From positions 10,519,001 through 10,583,000 of the forward strand of contig CM043969.1 in NCBI GenBank assembly GCA_014529385.2: DNA of 64,000 nucleotides. Reading direction: 5' to 3'. The DNA comes from Adiantum capillus-veneris (Eukaryota; Streptophyta; Polypodiopsida; Polypodiales; Pteridaceae). A program made the translations under genes and the position numbers. The first letter of the stretch is position 1. The number at the start of each line of letters is the position of its first letter. Of this stretch, positions 11,289-21,334 are shown piece by piece. The notes under the pieces are model-generated. The model ran no database searches and was not told the DNA's origin. It worked only from the letters and a program-made list of their open reading frames with translations.

Positions 11289-12250
11289 TGCTGGGTCGAT
11301 GATGGGGACGTCGAGCCCCAACCGTGTTCGACTTGCTTTCAATGCTCTTCATCAAGGAAGGGGTCCCTCATTTATAGACACGGGGTCAAAATAAAGAGAT
11401 CGATGGGAGGGGGTCTTTATCGACGGCGCGAGGAATTGGGGCGTCCTATCGACACAGCAGGGAGAGCACGATTTTTATAGCAAAAGAGTCACATACGTTT
11501 CAACGTACCGTGCTAGACGATTTGTATTAGGTGCAGTTCTTGGAGGTGGAGGTTGGGGGTTCAAAAGGCCAGTGCGACGCAGGCGGAGCCCTAATATTTT
11601 GCCCCATGAGATTTAATCAATGGTGGATTAAACTCCACCGTTGAGCCTTATACTTTTGCGTTGTCACTTATAAATGAGGGAAGGGGCCTCAGGTGGCAAG
11701 TGGGCTCTTTTCTGTTGTAACCAATGTTGCATATATCCTTGATTATCTATGATTGTTTTTGTAGCGTGGGTGCCTTGTCAACCCTTGGCAATAAGTGACA
11801 CCTATAAATTATGCGGGGAGGAGTAGTGGGATTGACGGTCAGGGCTGGGGGGTGGGATCTCAAGGCGTACTACACCTGGCCAACGAAAAAAACGAGGCAT
11901 GCCGCCAAAAAAGTGAGACGTATTAAACTTAGCCAACGGGAAAAACGATGCGTTGCGAAGATTTGGACCTATGACCTCGCCATCCAAGTTTAGGGCCACG
12001 TAGTCTAACCACCTCACTCACGCATGCATTGAGTATCCACAACCATGTTCACAACATTATATTGTAAGTTAACATGCATTGCCCAGGCTGTTCAGGTTCG
12101 GTGTGTGTCCAGGTTTAAATTTTTATTTGATTTTTCAAGGCTGCTATCTTCTCGACTTTCACGCATGAGCTTCTCCGCCTTTGATCCCATTGCCTTCCCT
12201 TCTTAAAAATGGGTGTTACTTAGTGCTGAGGCTTGCCAACCATTATTTTC
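11289..12250. other. Non-coding repeat-derived stretch
   Basis: No credible gene. Contains TATA-like CATTTATAG and ATAAATG segments near 11367 and 11670 that look like a diverged inverted pair (GGGTCCCTCATTTATAG and the reverse of ATAAATGAGGGAAGGGG), and a tRNA-like segment at 11945-12030. Confidence 0.5.
11945..12030 (-). repeat. tRNA-like (possible SINE head) segment
   Basis: The minus strand reads GTGAGTGAGGTGGTTAGAC, resembling a Pol III A box, and about 35 bases later GGTCCAAATCTT, resembling a B box. ATGCGT and ACGCAT flank it as a possible acceptor stem. No clear anticodon arm or tail was found, so it is a remnant at best. Confidence 0.3.
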
Positions 12251-12480
12251 TTTTCTTCTGTAGCCAATGGTATGCTAACTTCGATGAGGTGGCCCGTCCT
12301 ATTAGCCTCGCCTTGGATATACAGGCTGTCTAATACACACTGGCGCTCAACAGACGTGGTATGCTACCTTTTCTTATGTAGCCAATGGTATGCTAACTTC
12401 GATGAGGTGGCCCGTCCTATTAGCCTCACCTTGGATATTCAGGCTGTTTAATACACACTGGCGCCCAACAGACGTGGAGG
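12251..12480. repeat. Direct tandem duplication, 118-bp period
   Basis: Copy 1 spans 12251-12368 and copy 2 spans 12369 to about 12480. Both begin TTTTCTT(C/A)TGTAGCCAATGG and include GATGAGGTGGCCCGTCCTAT. Only a few substitutions separate them. Confidence 0.85.
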
Positions 12481-13660
12481 CCAACCAACAGAAAAGTATT
12501 GGTTGTGAAAAAGTGACGTTGGACAAAGTTTTATACAACCTCGATCCCTAGTCCAAGGATGGGCGAGCATCGAACTGCTGCCAACTCAGCGAGGCAAAAG
12601 AATCAAACGAATAGCCTAAGAGGTGGAGCTGACATCGACCTCAATTTTTTAAAATGCCTGGCCACCCTCAAAGATGACGGGCAGGCATGGCGGCAGTCTG
12701 CAAACGCCCTCATTTTGTGGGCCGGGGGCAGGCCTATAAGCCTCGCCTTGAAGCGGCCATGTCCAAGCGACCCTCAGCACTAAAGGGCACGGGGCATTAA
12801 ATGGGCACACCTGTCCACGTTGACTTATCATGCGTTTGTTGCCCACCATGGTCAACATATGCGCACGGGGGGTTGGATAAGCCATGCACCTTGCCCAACA
12901 CCCATCGGGGTTCAAATTGTGCGAGCAACACCCCACGCCCCATTTTTTTGAGCCCTCGAATTTCCTTGAGATTCGTGCGCGCATCCCCAGCCGTAGATCC
13001 CATCTCTTTGCTCTCGTGCCCTTTAGTGCTGAGGCCGGGCGACCCGCCCCCTCGGAAGAGACACACCTTTGCAACGACAAGTGCCGTCTAGGCAGATAGA
13101 GCACATGCCAGCGGCAGCCAGCCTAGAAAAGAAACATCATCGCTAGCTAGGCTGCTATGATTTGCAGCTTCAGATTGTTTAATTTGTTTATTCAGCTTTT
13201 CCATCGTCTCTCGTGAACCAAGAAGGTGGAGGCAGTGAAACGAGCACCCGCTTGCCGCCGAGGCTCGAGCTCGTCTGAACCTTATACGTAATTAGTATCA
13301 CCACTCCACTCCCGTTTATGAGCTTGGCGAAAAAAAATTTAAAAAATCCAACTAGCAATTGGCCTTCACTGTTGATGCAAAAATTTAAGGTACATCCATA
13401 TTCAAGTGTTATACAACATCATGCAAATTGAAGGCAAGGGACGACCTTCACCTTCATCTTCTTCAACCTCGGACACAGCTGGTACCTTGAAAAAACAAAT
13501 AGTCAGTGGTCACTATTGTTACAAGTTTCAATGCCAAACTTCCAGATCAGTCCAGAACTTTACAGCGACGAAGGACGCATTGACGCAGTCACTTACATAC
13601 AATGAGCTGTCTCCAGGGGTGCACTTGAATATACAACGAGATCTAGCTTTACTATTTGCA
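12481..13660. other. Intergenic, no supported gene
   Basis: GC-rich, low-confidence ORFs on both strands with no recognisable domain. The 20-mer CCTCAGCACTAAAGGGCACG near 12772 recurs inverted near 13016, suggesting a fold-back remnant. The stretch after 13105 is the region downstream of the GPAT gene. Confidence 0.5.
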
Positions 13661-15241
13661 TCACTTCACTACTGTAGTTTCATCGCACCCAACAAGGGCT
13701 CTATACTTATCTTTGCGTGTGAACGTGGTGCATTTAAAACCAAGAGTGGCTGCAAGCATAGACTGAACAAGGTTGGCAACTTCATGCGAGGTTCTTCCCC
13801 CAGCACAGGTTAGACATTGGGGAAGTTCCCCCAGAAATGTGATTTCATAAGCAGGAATAGGGTTGAGGTAAAAATAGAAGGCGTCAAGGCCTTTCCAACC
13901 TCTTGCAGTAGTTGCATGGAACATGGTTAACTCACACTTTGTTGCCACAGGAACTATGCATGTAGAGAGCTCGGCAAAGAGCGCGCTAAATCTGAGCAAG
14001 AATGGTTCTCTACATGTGGTTCCTTCGGGACAAACCACCAAATCTCCCTGCTCTAGATGCTTTTTCATAATGATAAAATCTCTCTCTTTGCTCCTAGAAA
14101 GCCTGATGGTTGGAATGGGTGCAGTGATCTCGGAAAGACGCGACAAAGAGAAGGTAACCACGGTGATAGGTCGCCGGAGAGCCAAGGATATGAATACGGG
14201 ATCTAGCAATGTTCTGTGTGTGGAGGCAAAAAGTGAACCACTCTTGAATGCATTGTTCTTGGTATCAAGTCCCCTCACAGTGACCCTGACACCCAAGCTT
14301 CTCAAAACATCAAGAGACAGGCTTACGGGAAGGCAGTCGCAGGCAATGACTCTCATGCACGATAATACAACACCAAAAGGGAGCCAAAGGAGGATGAAGA
14401 GTGCAATAGATGGTGTTGGAATTCTGACTAATCTGCCGTCATGAAAAATCAACGGCTTACAGAGCTTGGTTGGGGCGTCTGCACCGTGTTGCTCTCGAGC
14501 CTTTCTAGCCACAACATAGCCTTCCTGCACCATTGAAAAAGACAACGGTTGAGAGGCCGAAACGATTTATAAAGGGGGGGGGGGGGGGGGGGGGGGGGAG
14601 GGGAGGGGGAGGGAGGGAGAGAGAACCTTGAACTCTCCAAGAAACTGATGGTGACTTGCCATTAAAGCGACATCAGGCACATCCTCTCCATTGTTGAATA
14701 GAGCATGGAGGCCTGCTAAATCCTGAGCTGGACAAATTTGCCGCACAAAGAGGCCAGTGGCACGCCCCGACCCTTCATGGATTTGAAGCTCTGCTCCGAG
14801 CACACGGGAAACGCCCAGGTAGTCCTTAGCGAACGATTCCACCATGACGCGGGGATAGGCGGTGAGAAGATAGCGCTGTCCGAAGGACGACACCACCCGC
14901 CATGTTTCCGGATGCACATCCTCTCCATAGAACTTGGGCAGAACTGCTCGCGCAATGGACAGGATGTCCCTTTCCTTCACGCCGGCGAAGGATATCCACG
15001 CCACCAATCTAATTGCGGCGGATTCCGATACCAATCGCTGGAGAAGCCAAGCTGCGGGCCACAAGACCAGAAGCACAACGAATCGCACTAAACCAGCTGG
15101 CGCCTCCCACGCAGCCAGCATGTAGTAGGGCACGGCGCTGCTACTCTTGAGTAGAGTCCCCTCGAATTCTGACACTACTGCTTGGTTTTCCCGTCCCTCG
15201 GAGCTGCAGTCATACACAGAAGGAAAGCTCCGCTTCTCCAT
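13661..15241 (-). CDS. Glycerol-3-phosphate acyltransferase, plant cutin/suberin type (two exons)
   Basis: Exon 1 is 14627-15241 (205 codons) and exon 2 is 13661-14524 (287 codons plus stop), with a 102-bp phase-0 GT-AG intron, giving a 492-residue protein, the usual length for the land-plant GPAT family. The ATG at 15239-15241 follows an in-frame TAG. Exon 2 carries the acyltransferase blocks HRTLLDP (residues 308-314), PEGTTCREP (371-379) and VPVA (396-399). A hydrophobic segment lies near residues 50-72 and another near 245-265, fitting an ER membrane enzyme that acylates glycerol-3-phosphate for extracellular lipid polyesters. The N-terminal HAD-like domain reads EFEGTL at residues 25-30, where phosphatase-active relatives have two Asp, so phosphatase activity is probably absent and lysophosphatidate the likely product. 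Cutin versus suberin role cannot be decided here. Confidence 0.93.
14525..14626 (-). other. GPAT intron with poly-C tract
   Basis: Donor AAG|GTTCTC and acceptor GGTGCAG|GAAGGC. On the coding strand the intron starts with a CT/CCCT-rich stretch and a run of about 25 C (14574-14598). Length in this run is likely variable between copies or reads. Confidence 0.85.
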
Positions 15242-15255
15242 TAGCACTATCTACA

Positions 15256-15301
<46 letters not shown>

Positions 15302-15358
15302 CAATGTGCACACCGCTTCGCAGCGATGTAATAAATATAGCCCACTCGAGTCTCGACT

Positions 15359-15390
<32 letters not shown>
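15256..15390 (+). repeat. Microsatellites (CT)n(AC)n and (TC)15 upstream of GPAT
   Basis: CT repeats at 15256-15270 run into AC repeats to about 15304. A separate (TC)15 occupies 15361-15390. They read GA/GT on the GPAT coding strand. Confidence 0.9.
15331..15340 (-). promoter_or_regulatory. Candidate TATA element of the GPAT gene
   Basis: CTATATTTAT on the minus strand, about 90 bases upstream of the ATG. Between it and the ATG lie (GT)n and (GA)n microsatellites, which would fall in the core promoter or 5' leader. Inferred from position and sequence only. Confidence 0.4.
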
Positions 15391-15394
<4 letters not shown>

Positions 15395-15419
15395 AATCAA
15401 TTCGGTCGTCTGTGTAGTT

Positions 15420-17030
15420 TATCGGATACCGCAACAATACTTGTCGTTGACTGTGCAGTTGGCGTTCAGTCACCATGACGCCAAAACTCAAAGGGACCCT
15501 AGGTGCCCCCAATTGAACCACCTGAGGACCTTAGGGTAGAGGAGCCACTAAACCCATGTAACCCCAATTTTGCAGCATTTTCATTGGTTGCATTCTTGGA
15601 TCAAATGGGGCCATGGGCAACTCACAATTGGTGCGCGAACGTCTCAGATTGCTAAAACGGTTGCGTTTGCTTCGTGAGTCGTGCTAATCAATCGGAAAAG
15701 CTGTGTGTAGCATTGTTGGGGGAGCCGCCAATTGTGTCAAGGATCTCTTCTTTCTGCACTTCTATTGTTGGCTTGATGAAGAAGGATACAAGGAAAAAAG
15801 TAGAACATACTTTTGATGGGTTTGTGTAAACCATCACTTATAGTTTTGCCTTCATGATTTATAGAAGTCTTTATAATGGTATACTATTTATAAAAAAACT
15901 CTCAATAGTGGAGAAGCTCGCAAAAAAGGTTTATTTATTAAAAAAGCTCGCCAAAGGAAGCTCGCAAGAAAATCAAACCCATCGCCATCGCACACAACAC
16001 ATAGAACACAGGTCTCCATCGCACATAGCACACAGAAACATAAGTCATCGAAACCATCACAGACAACAAAGGTCACATATATCGTAGAAAATGTGCCATA
16101 TAGTTCGCCATCATAGACAACTCTAATATAAAGTCACCATCTCCCTCTCAAGTCCATCTCTCTCTCTCTCTCTCTGTTTCCATGTGTAATCAAAGGTTCT
16201 CTGTCATTCTTTTTCTGCAGAGAGATACACAGTTTAGGGTTTGAGCTTTCTAGTGTTATTTCCATCCCCATCTCACTCACTCACACAAAGTTGGATTCTT
16301 GTCTCCCTCTCTCTCTCTCTTACACATTAGCATATACACAAATTTTCAATGTTGTCTCTCTTAGATTCACTATTACATTTAATTAAACAGAAGTACAGAT
16401 AGTATATAGATAGTAAACTCGAATGTACAAGTGGACTTACTTCTATCAATATGTTATTCTCAATTTTTGTTGCAAATGGTGGATCCTTGATGAGTTGCCT
16501 CTCCTTTAGTTTCTTTGTAACTTTTGTTTCTCAACAGAAGTAATATAGTATAATACCATTTTAGATAATTTGGGAAAATCCCGTTTCCCAAATTCTAAAT
16601 GTGTATGCTAGGATTGTGTTATTTAATGATTTCTAAGCTCTAGTTGCCTTTTTTTTAGATAAATTATCATGATTATATGAGTCTATTTTAATTTCTCTAC
16701 TATAAAATTTAAGAATAAACCTCTAGTATAGTTTTTGGAAAGAGGATTTGTATGACATCAGTGCTTTTCAAAATTCAACAAATGCTTCTAGAAGTAGCTT
16801 CTCAAAAAATGAGGTGTCAAAAAAACCAATTGATATGATTTTAAAGCAGCATATAGATTGATTACAGCAATTAAAAAAGATAATATGTAAAGACAAATAC
16901 TATTAAACACTCTTGTCATAATTTGGTGACCTTAATCCATGTATAACAAAATACTTGGTCATGGTTTTGTAGCATGCTATCAAGTTTTACATATACGATA
17001 CTTTAAACAACATTGAAACTAATATTTGAC
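15420..17030. other. Intergenic, AT-rich, no supported gene
   Basis: No ORF with recognisable motifs. Short CT-rich tracts near 16155 and 16305, and a cluster of short (A/T)CGCACA repeats near 15985-16090. Upstream of the GPAT promoter. Confidence 0.5.
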
Positions 17031-17036
17031 ACTTAA

Positions 17037-17715
17037 AAAGTCAAAACAATACTATATAGTATCCTATGGCTATAAGACCATGAGATGCCATCTATTGCAC
17101 CTATGGCCTTAAGGCCATATGGTACTCTTTGTAGACATGTCTATGACTTTAATATGTCTCTTTATGACCTCAAGGCCATAGGGTTAGGATTGTTAGCTGG
17201 TCCCAACGTATAAAGAGGTCCAGTCCTTCAAAGCCATATGGGACTTTATTTGTGTGCCACCCTATGTCCCTAAGGCTGTAGGTTGTCTTAGGGCCACAAG
17301 ATGTTGTTTATGCCAATAAGAAACCCTTATATGCTCTATATTGGCACACTATGTCCCCAGGCGCACAAGGTGTGCCTCGTATGCTAGTTAGAAACCCTTT
17401 ATTCTATATGTTGTCACCATATGGCCTTAGACCATAGGGTGCCCTCTGTGCTAGTAAGAAATCCTCTATACTCTGTGTTTGCACCCTATGGACCTAGGGC
17501 CACAAGGTACCCTCTATGCTAGTAAGAAATCCTCTACGCTCAATATTGAGACCATGTGGCCCCAAAGCCATAGGATATCCTCTATGGTAGTGAGAAAAAC
17601 CCTCTATGATCTATGTTCACAAACATTTAAAAAATCTAAACAATACTATAGAGTATCCTATGGCCCTAAGACCATAAGATGTCATCTATTGCACCTATAA
17701 TTCCATTTGGTATTT
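17037..17715. repeat. Palindromic minisatellite array, block 1
   Basis: Irregular repeats built on CCCTATGGCC / GGCCATAGGG half-sites joined by CTATGCTAGTAAGAAA(A/C)CC spacers. Same family as 21335-23330 and 24240-24870. Units here are diverged, with spacing around 65-75 bp. Confidence 0.8.
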
Positions 17716-18404
17716 TATTTAACTATACAAAGTTAGATGAGGCACTTACCTAGATAAACTATCATAATTCTAACTTTGAAATTATTTCTTAACATAAAAC
17801 TACAATATAAAAACTCCTAATATAAGTTTGTGCCAAAGAATCAATGTTAAGATGAAGATTTTTTACATCAAGTACATGCTTTAAAACTTCACTCAAAGGT
17901 TTTAGAGATGGTGTCTCAAAAGAAGGAGGTGTTTAAAAACACCATTTGATGTGAATAATACGAATTGTATACATTGATTATGTCAAAATAGTATAAAGTA
18001 TAAACATAAAAATTAACACCAACTTGACAGTTTCATAAAAATGATGGTCTTCATCGCATGTACAATAAAAGACTAACTAGAAAGAGTATGATATCTCCAA
18101 GATTGAGGGTGTTCAAAAAACACCGTTTTGTAACACTACCAAATGTCAAGAAATTCTGATTGTTTGGATCACTTAATAAAGACAATTAATAAGAAGAAAA
18201 ATTTAACAATACCATAGAAGCATCAAACAATGAAATCAAAGAACTTGAATGAGAGAAGTCTCATGACAATAGGATGCACTTCATTAAAAAAACAGCTTAA
18301 AGATGTTTCAAGATATCCCACAACATTCCATCAAGTTTAAATTTTGAAAAGTACACATTGCCAAATACTTGGTAGATGCTATTTAGAATACTTAACTAGT
18401 ACAC
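17716..18404. other. Intergenic, AT-rich, nothing recognised
   Basis: No gene or repeat unit recognised. Several poly-A/T stretches. Confidence 0.4.
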
Positions 18405-19173
18405 TTAAAATGGCCTCCTTCTCTTAAGATTTTGAGTCCTTTGAGACATATAACATTGCATTACATAGTGAGTCTCAGGATCAGGATGGAGCATTACAAA
18501 ATTTTTTATGGTATAGTCTCTCTTGTCTTTAGCATACAACCATCCACATAACCATGGAACAATTTCATCTTTTAAAAAACGTTGAAGCAATTGAGTAGGT
18601 TGGTTCCAAAACTTTGGAAAAATCATATAAGTTCCTTGCATATTCCACATCACTCGATATGGACTATCATCAAATATTATAGTGTTGCCCCCATCTAAAT
18701 AATCAAATAGCTTCCATATGGTTGAAAGATTTTTGTGATAGGCTCTTTTGTAACCGATCATGAAATTTGAATTTTGGCAACACCGGTTATCCATAATCTT
18801 GAATTTGTGACTTTGTGTAGGAAAACAGGTCTTGATTATGATTTTTGTAAACGATGGCAGCTCCAAATCCAAACCTCAAAGAACTCAAAGCAAAATCTTA
18901 AGAAATACTCTGCATCTGGACGCACCGCATACACCTCATTGTTATCTTCTACAATGCACATGTACTTGGTCCAAGTTGGCCTTGATCGAAGCTCAAATGT
19001 TACAAGAAGCACACCCTCTAAATCCAAGATAAGCGTTCTTTTGTCCTGTTTGAAAGATGTTGGTAGATAATGAAACCATTGCTCTTGGTTTGAATGTGAT
19101 ATTTGATGTAATATGAAAGGGAGCTCCTCTATTTTGTGATAATCTAATAGCAAAACACTTTTCCTTAGAAGCC
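18405..19173 (-). pseudogene. FCP1/SCP-like HAD phosphatase gene fragment (copy 2)
   Basis: On the minus strand an acceptor-like ATTATTTCAG at about 19174-19183 precedes an open exon. It contains TLILDLEGVLL, matching HAD motif I of FCP1-type phosphatases except that the second Asp is Glu, and YAVRPDAEYFLRFCFEFFEVWIWS, matching the segment after it. A frameshift near 18850 moves the frame to a piece with TIIFDDSPYRVMWN (HAD motif III, DD) ending at 18405. The family removes phosphate from RNA polymerase II tail repeats or related proteins. The frameshift and Glu substitution suggest a decaying or non-catalytic copy. It is the diverged downstream neighbour of the copy at 19646-20826. Confidence 0.65.
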
Positions 19174-19214
19174 CTGAAATAATTTTTAAAAAAAAAGTTA
19201 ATATAGAGATCTTA

Positions 19215-19400
19215 AGTTTGTTGAAGACCTTAGGGACATAGGGTGCTAATTTGTGGTTACACTTAGTAAGTCCTATGCAAGAACACATGCCAAACTATGA
19301 CCCTATGTCCTTAGATTCATAGGGTGTTGAGACCATAAAGTGAAATTCCCCCAAGGACATACAGGGTGAGATTTGACCTTATGAGCATGTAGATTGTCCT
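19215..19400. repeat. Isolated copies of the CCCTATG/CATAGGG motif
   Basis: Several half-sites (ACATAGGGTGC, ACCCTATGTCC, CATAGGGTGTTG, ATACAGGGTG) lie between the two HAD-like genes, probably in intron or spacer. They belong to the same minisatellite family. Confidence 0.6.
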
Positions 19401-19645
19401 TGATGGCACAGGGAACTCAAATTTCAAAGCAAACAACTATAAAAGCTTTTTAAAAAAAGAGCATTTGGCACATGAAACTCAGAAGTTACTTATAGTATTG
19501 AAAGACAATTTAAAAAACTATTAATCATTTACATCTTCATATATCTTGAAACTCTAAGCACTCTAACAAAGTCTCTGAGTACATAAAGATCTTTGTAAAT
19601 GACAAAATGTTACAAAACATTGCTCCATCATTTCTTGATATAGGG

Positions 19646-20826
19646 CTATTTGAGATCATACTGAATTTTTAGATGCTTTATATAATTCCTGGCTTCATGT
19701 ACTTTGATTACAGGCTCCTTGTATCCTAATTTTTGGGCAAGCATGATTGCTTCTGTACCTTTCAAGGCTGATAATGATTTGATATTCTTTAGGACCCTTA
19801 CTTTTTCTCGATCACGTGCTGAAAGTTTCTTGTCTTGACTTCGAGTGGACATTCCACTAGTGCTAGATGTTGTAACTTTCTCATCGTAAAGAGGACGAGA
19901 AACTTCTGGTAGCCTTCCCATGGAGTAGGTTTTTCCTAGAAAAAATAGATTTCTCTCCTCCCACTCTACAACAACCTTGTGTATACAGTTATAAAGCTCA
20001 TGACCTTGAGCAATGGGTGCTTGTCCATATAAATGAGACCCTGTAACTGTGTGAATGTCATTAACATGATTGAGAGCTTTGATATATCCTAGCACCTCCC
20101 CAAGGAGGATATTATCCTCCTCATATCAACATTAAATGATGGTGGAAAAATACAATTCAATGCAGGATTCACACATCCCTTTAATGGTTCATCATCTACA
20201 AGAAGCAATCTTCTTACATCAAGCCCAAATTTTGATGATGCAATAGCCAGCGGTTTGAAAAGTGCTTCTACTCCTGGATTATCTAAGCGAGTGATCCTTG
20301 ATTCTACGCATGGTTGACATTGGCTTTGCCCCCAGATCATAAAGAATGGAAATTTTTCTTTAGCTTCCTTTTCTAAAATCTTGATGATGTCCACAACATG
20401 CATGTCATTAGCAGCTGACCATATCCCTACATTGAAATTGCTAAATAGAGCCTTTAAAAACTCAATGCATCCTGGACGAAGAACAATATGCTCATGTCCA
20501 AACTTTAAGCTCTTCATTTTCTTGGACTTTTGCGAGTATCTCCTCAGGAACAATCCACACAAGCTCACTATTATAGTCAGCATTGGTTTGTTGGTGGATG
20601 GAAGGTCTGACTCACCATGCACTTCGATTTCCAAATCCTGGGGTGCTAAAATATTTGTGTTGGATTCTCCTTCAGGCGTTGCACATGTTCTGGAACATCC
20701 ATTGCCTTCTACTTCCATTGTGGTGTCATGCAATCCAATTCCCAACTCTTGGGCTACTAGAATATTTTCATTGGATTCTTCTTCTTCCCTTGCACATGTT
20801 CTGGAACTTTCACTGTCTTCTTCCAT
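19646..20826 (-). pseudogene. FCP1-like HAD-domain gene (copy 1), one frameshift
   Basis: Starts at the ATG at 20824-20826. The first ~75 residues hold two imperfect copies of a ~33-residue acidic unit (SRTCA...ESN.NIL..Q.L.I..H). HAD-like domain follows: RPGCIEFLKALFSNFNVGIWSAAN segment near residues 117-140 and LLLVDDEPLKG near 207-217 (motif III). Motif I is degenerate: SLCG stands where family members have D-x-(D/N)-G, so the nucleophile Asp is absent. A frameshift near 20090-20098 leads to a second frame (EVLGYIKALNHVND...) that runs to 19646 and has a basic tail. One missing base in a G run could be a sequencing error; otherwise it is a pseudogene. Function is unknown; a non-catalytic binding role is possible. 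Confidence 0.65.
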
Positions 20827-21334
20827 TGGATTACTCTTTAAATTTATCTCCAGTCGTTGTAGCAGTTGACCTTCAAAGACTTGTAGATTCTTGTCATCTT
20901 CGTCAGAAACTCTTTGGTTGACATGGAGATTGATAGAATCTTTCTAAGTAGGGTCAATGGCATTAGCATCCTCTATACCAACAATCTCGAGTAAAACTTT
21001 GTCAGCCGCAATATCTTGTTGAAGGACTGCAAGTTTAAAGAACACCTAGTTTTAGATTCCAAAGTATCTACATTTTGATAACTCTTTTTTGTCACACTCT
21101 TAGAAAAAACTAATCGCAAATAGCAAATTTACTAACTGACAACACATCTACAATGGATTTATTTTTATGCTCCTTATTGTCTAGAGATTCCTAATCTTTA
21201 TCTAGCTACATTAGTTATTTGTCCATGATGGTGGCGCCTAGAAGTATACTTGGAGAAACATTTATGCCTTTAAGCTCTATAGCAGAAGTCTCATTTTCTA
21301 TTGCCATGACCTTCTTGCATTGGATGATTTCCTT
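20827..21334. other. Upstream region of HAD-like copy 1
   Basis: No gene supported. Probably contains the promoter or upstream introns of the 19646-20826 gene, but no motif is clear. Confidence 0.35.

Noticed and set aside
12640-13104. Overlapping ORFs on both strands downstream of GPAT
   Set aside because: GC-rich sequence with few stops; no motif and no coherent frame.
13923-14444. 173-codon plus-strand ORF
   Set aside because: Antisense shadow of the GPAT second exon.
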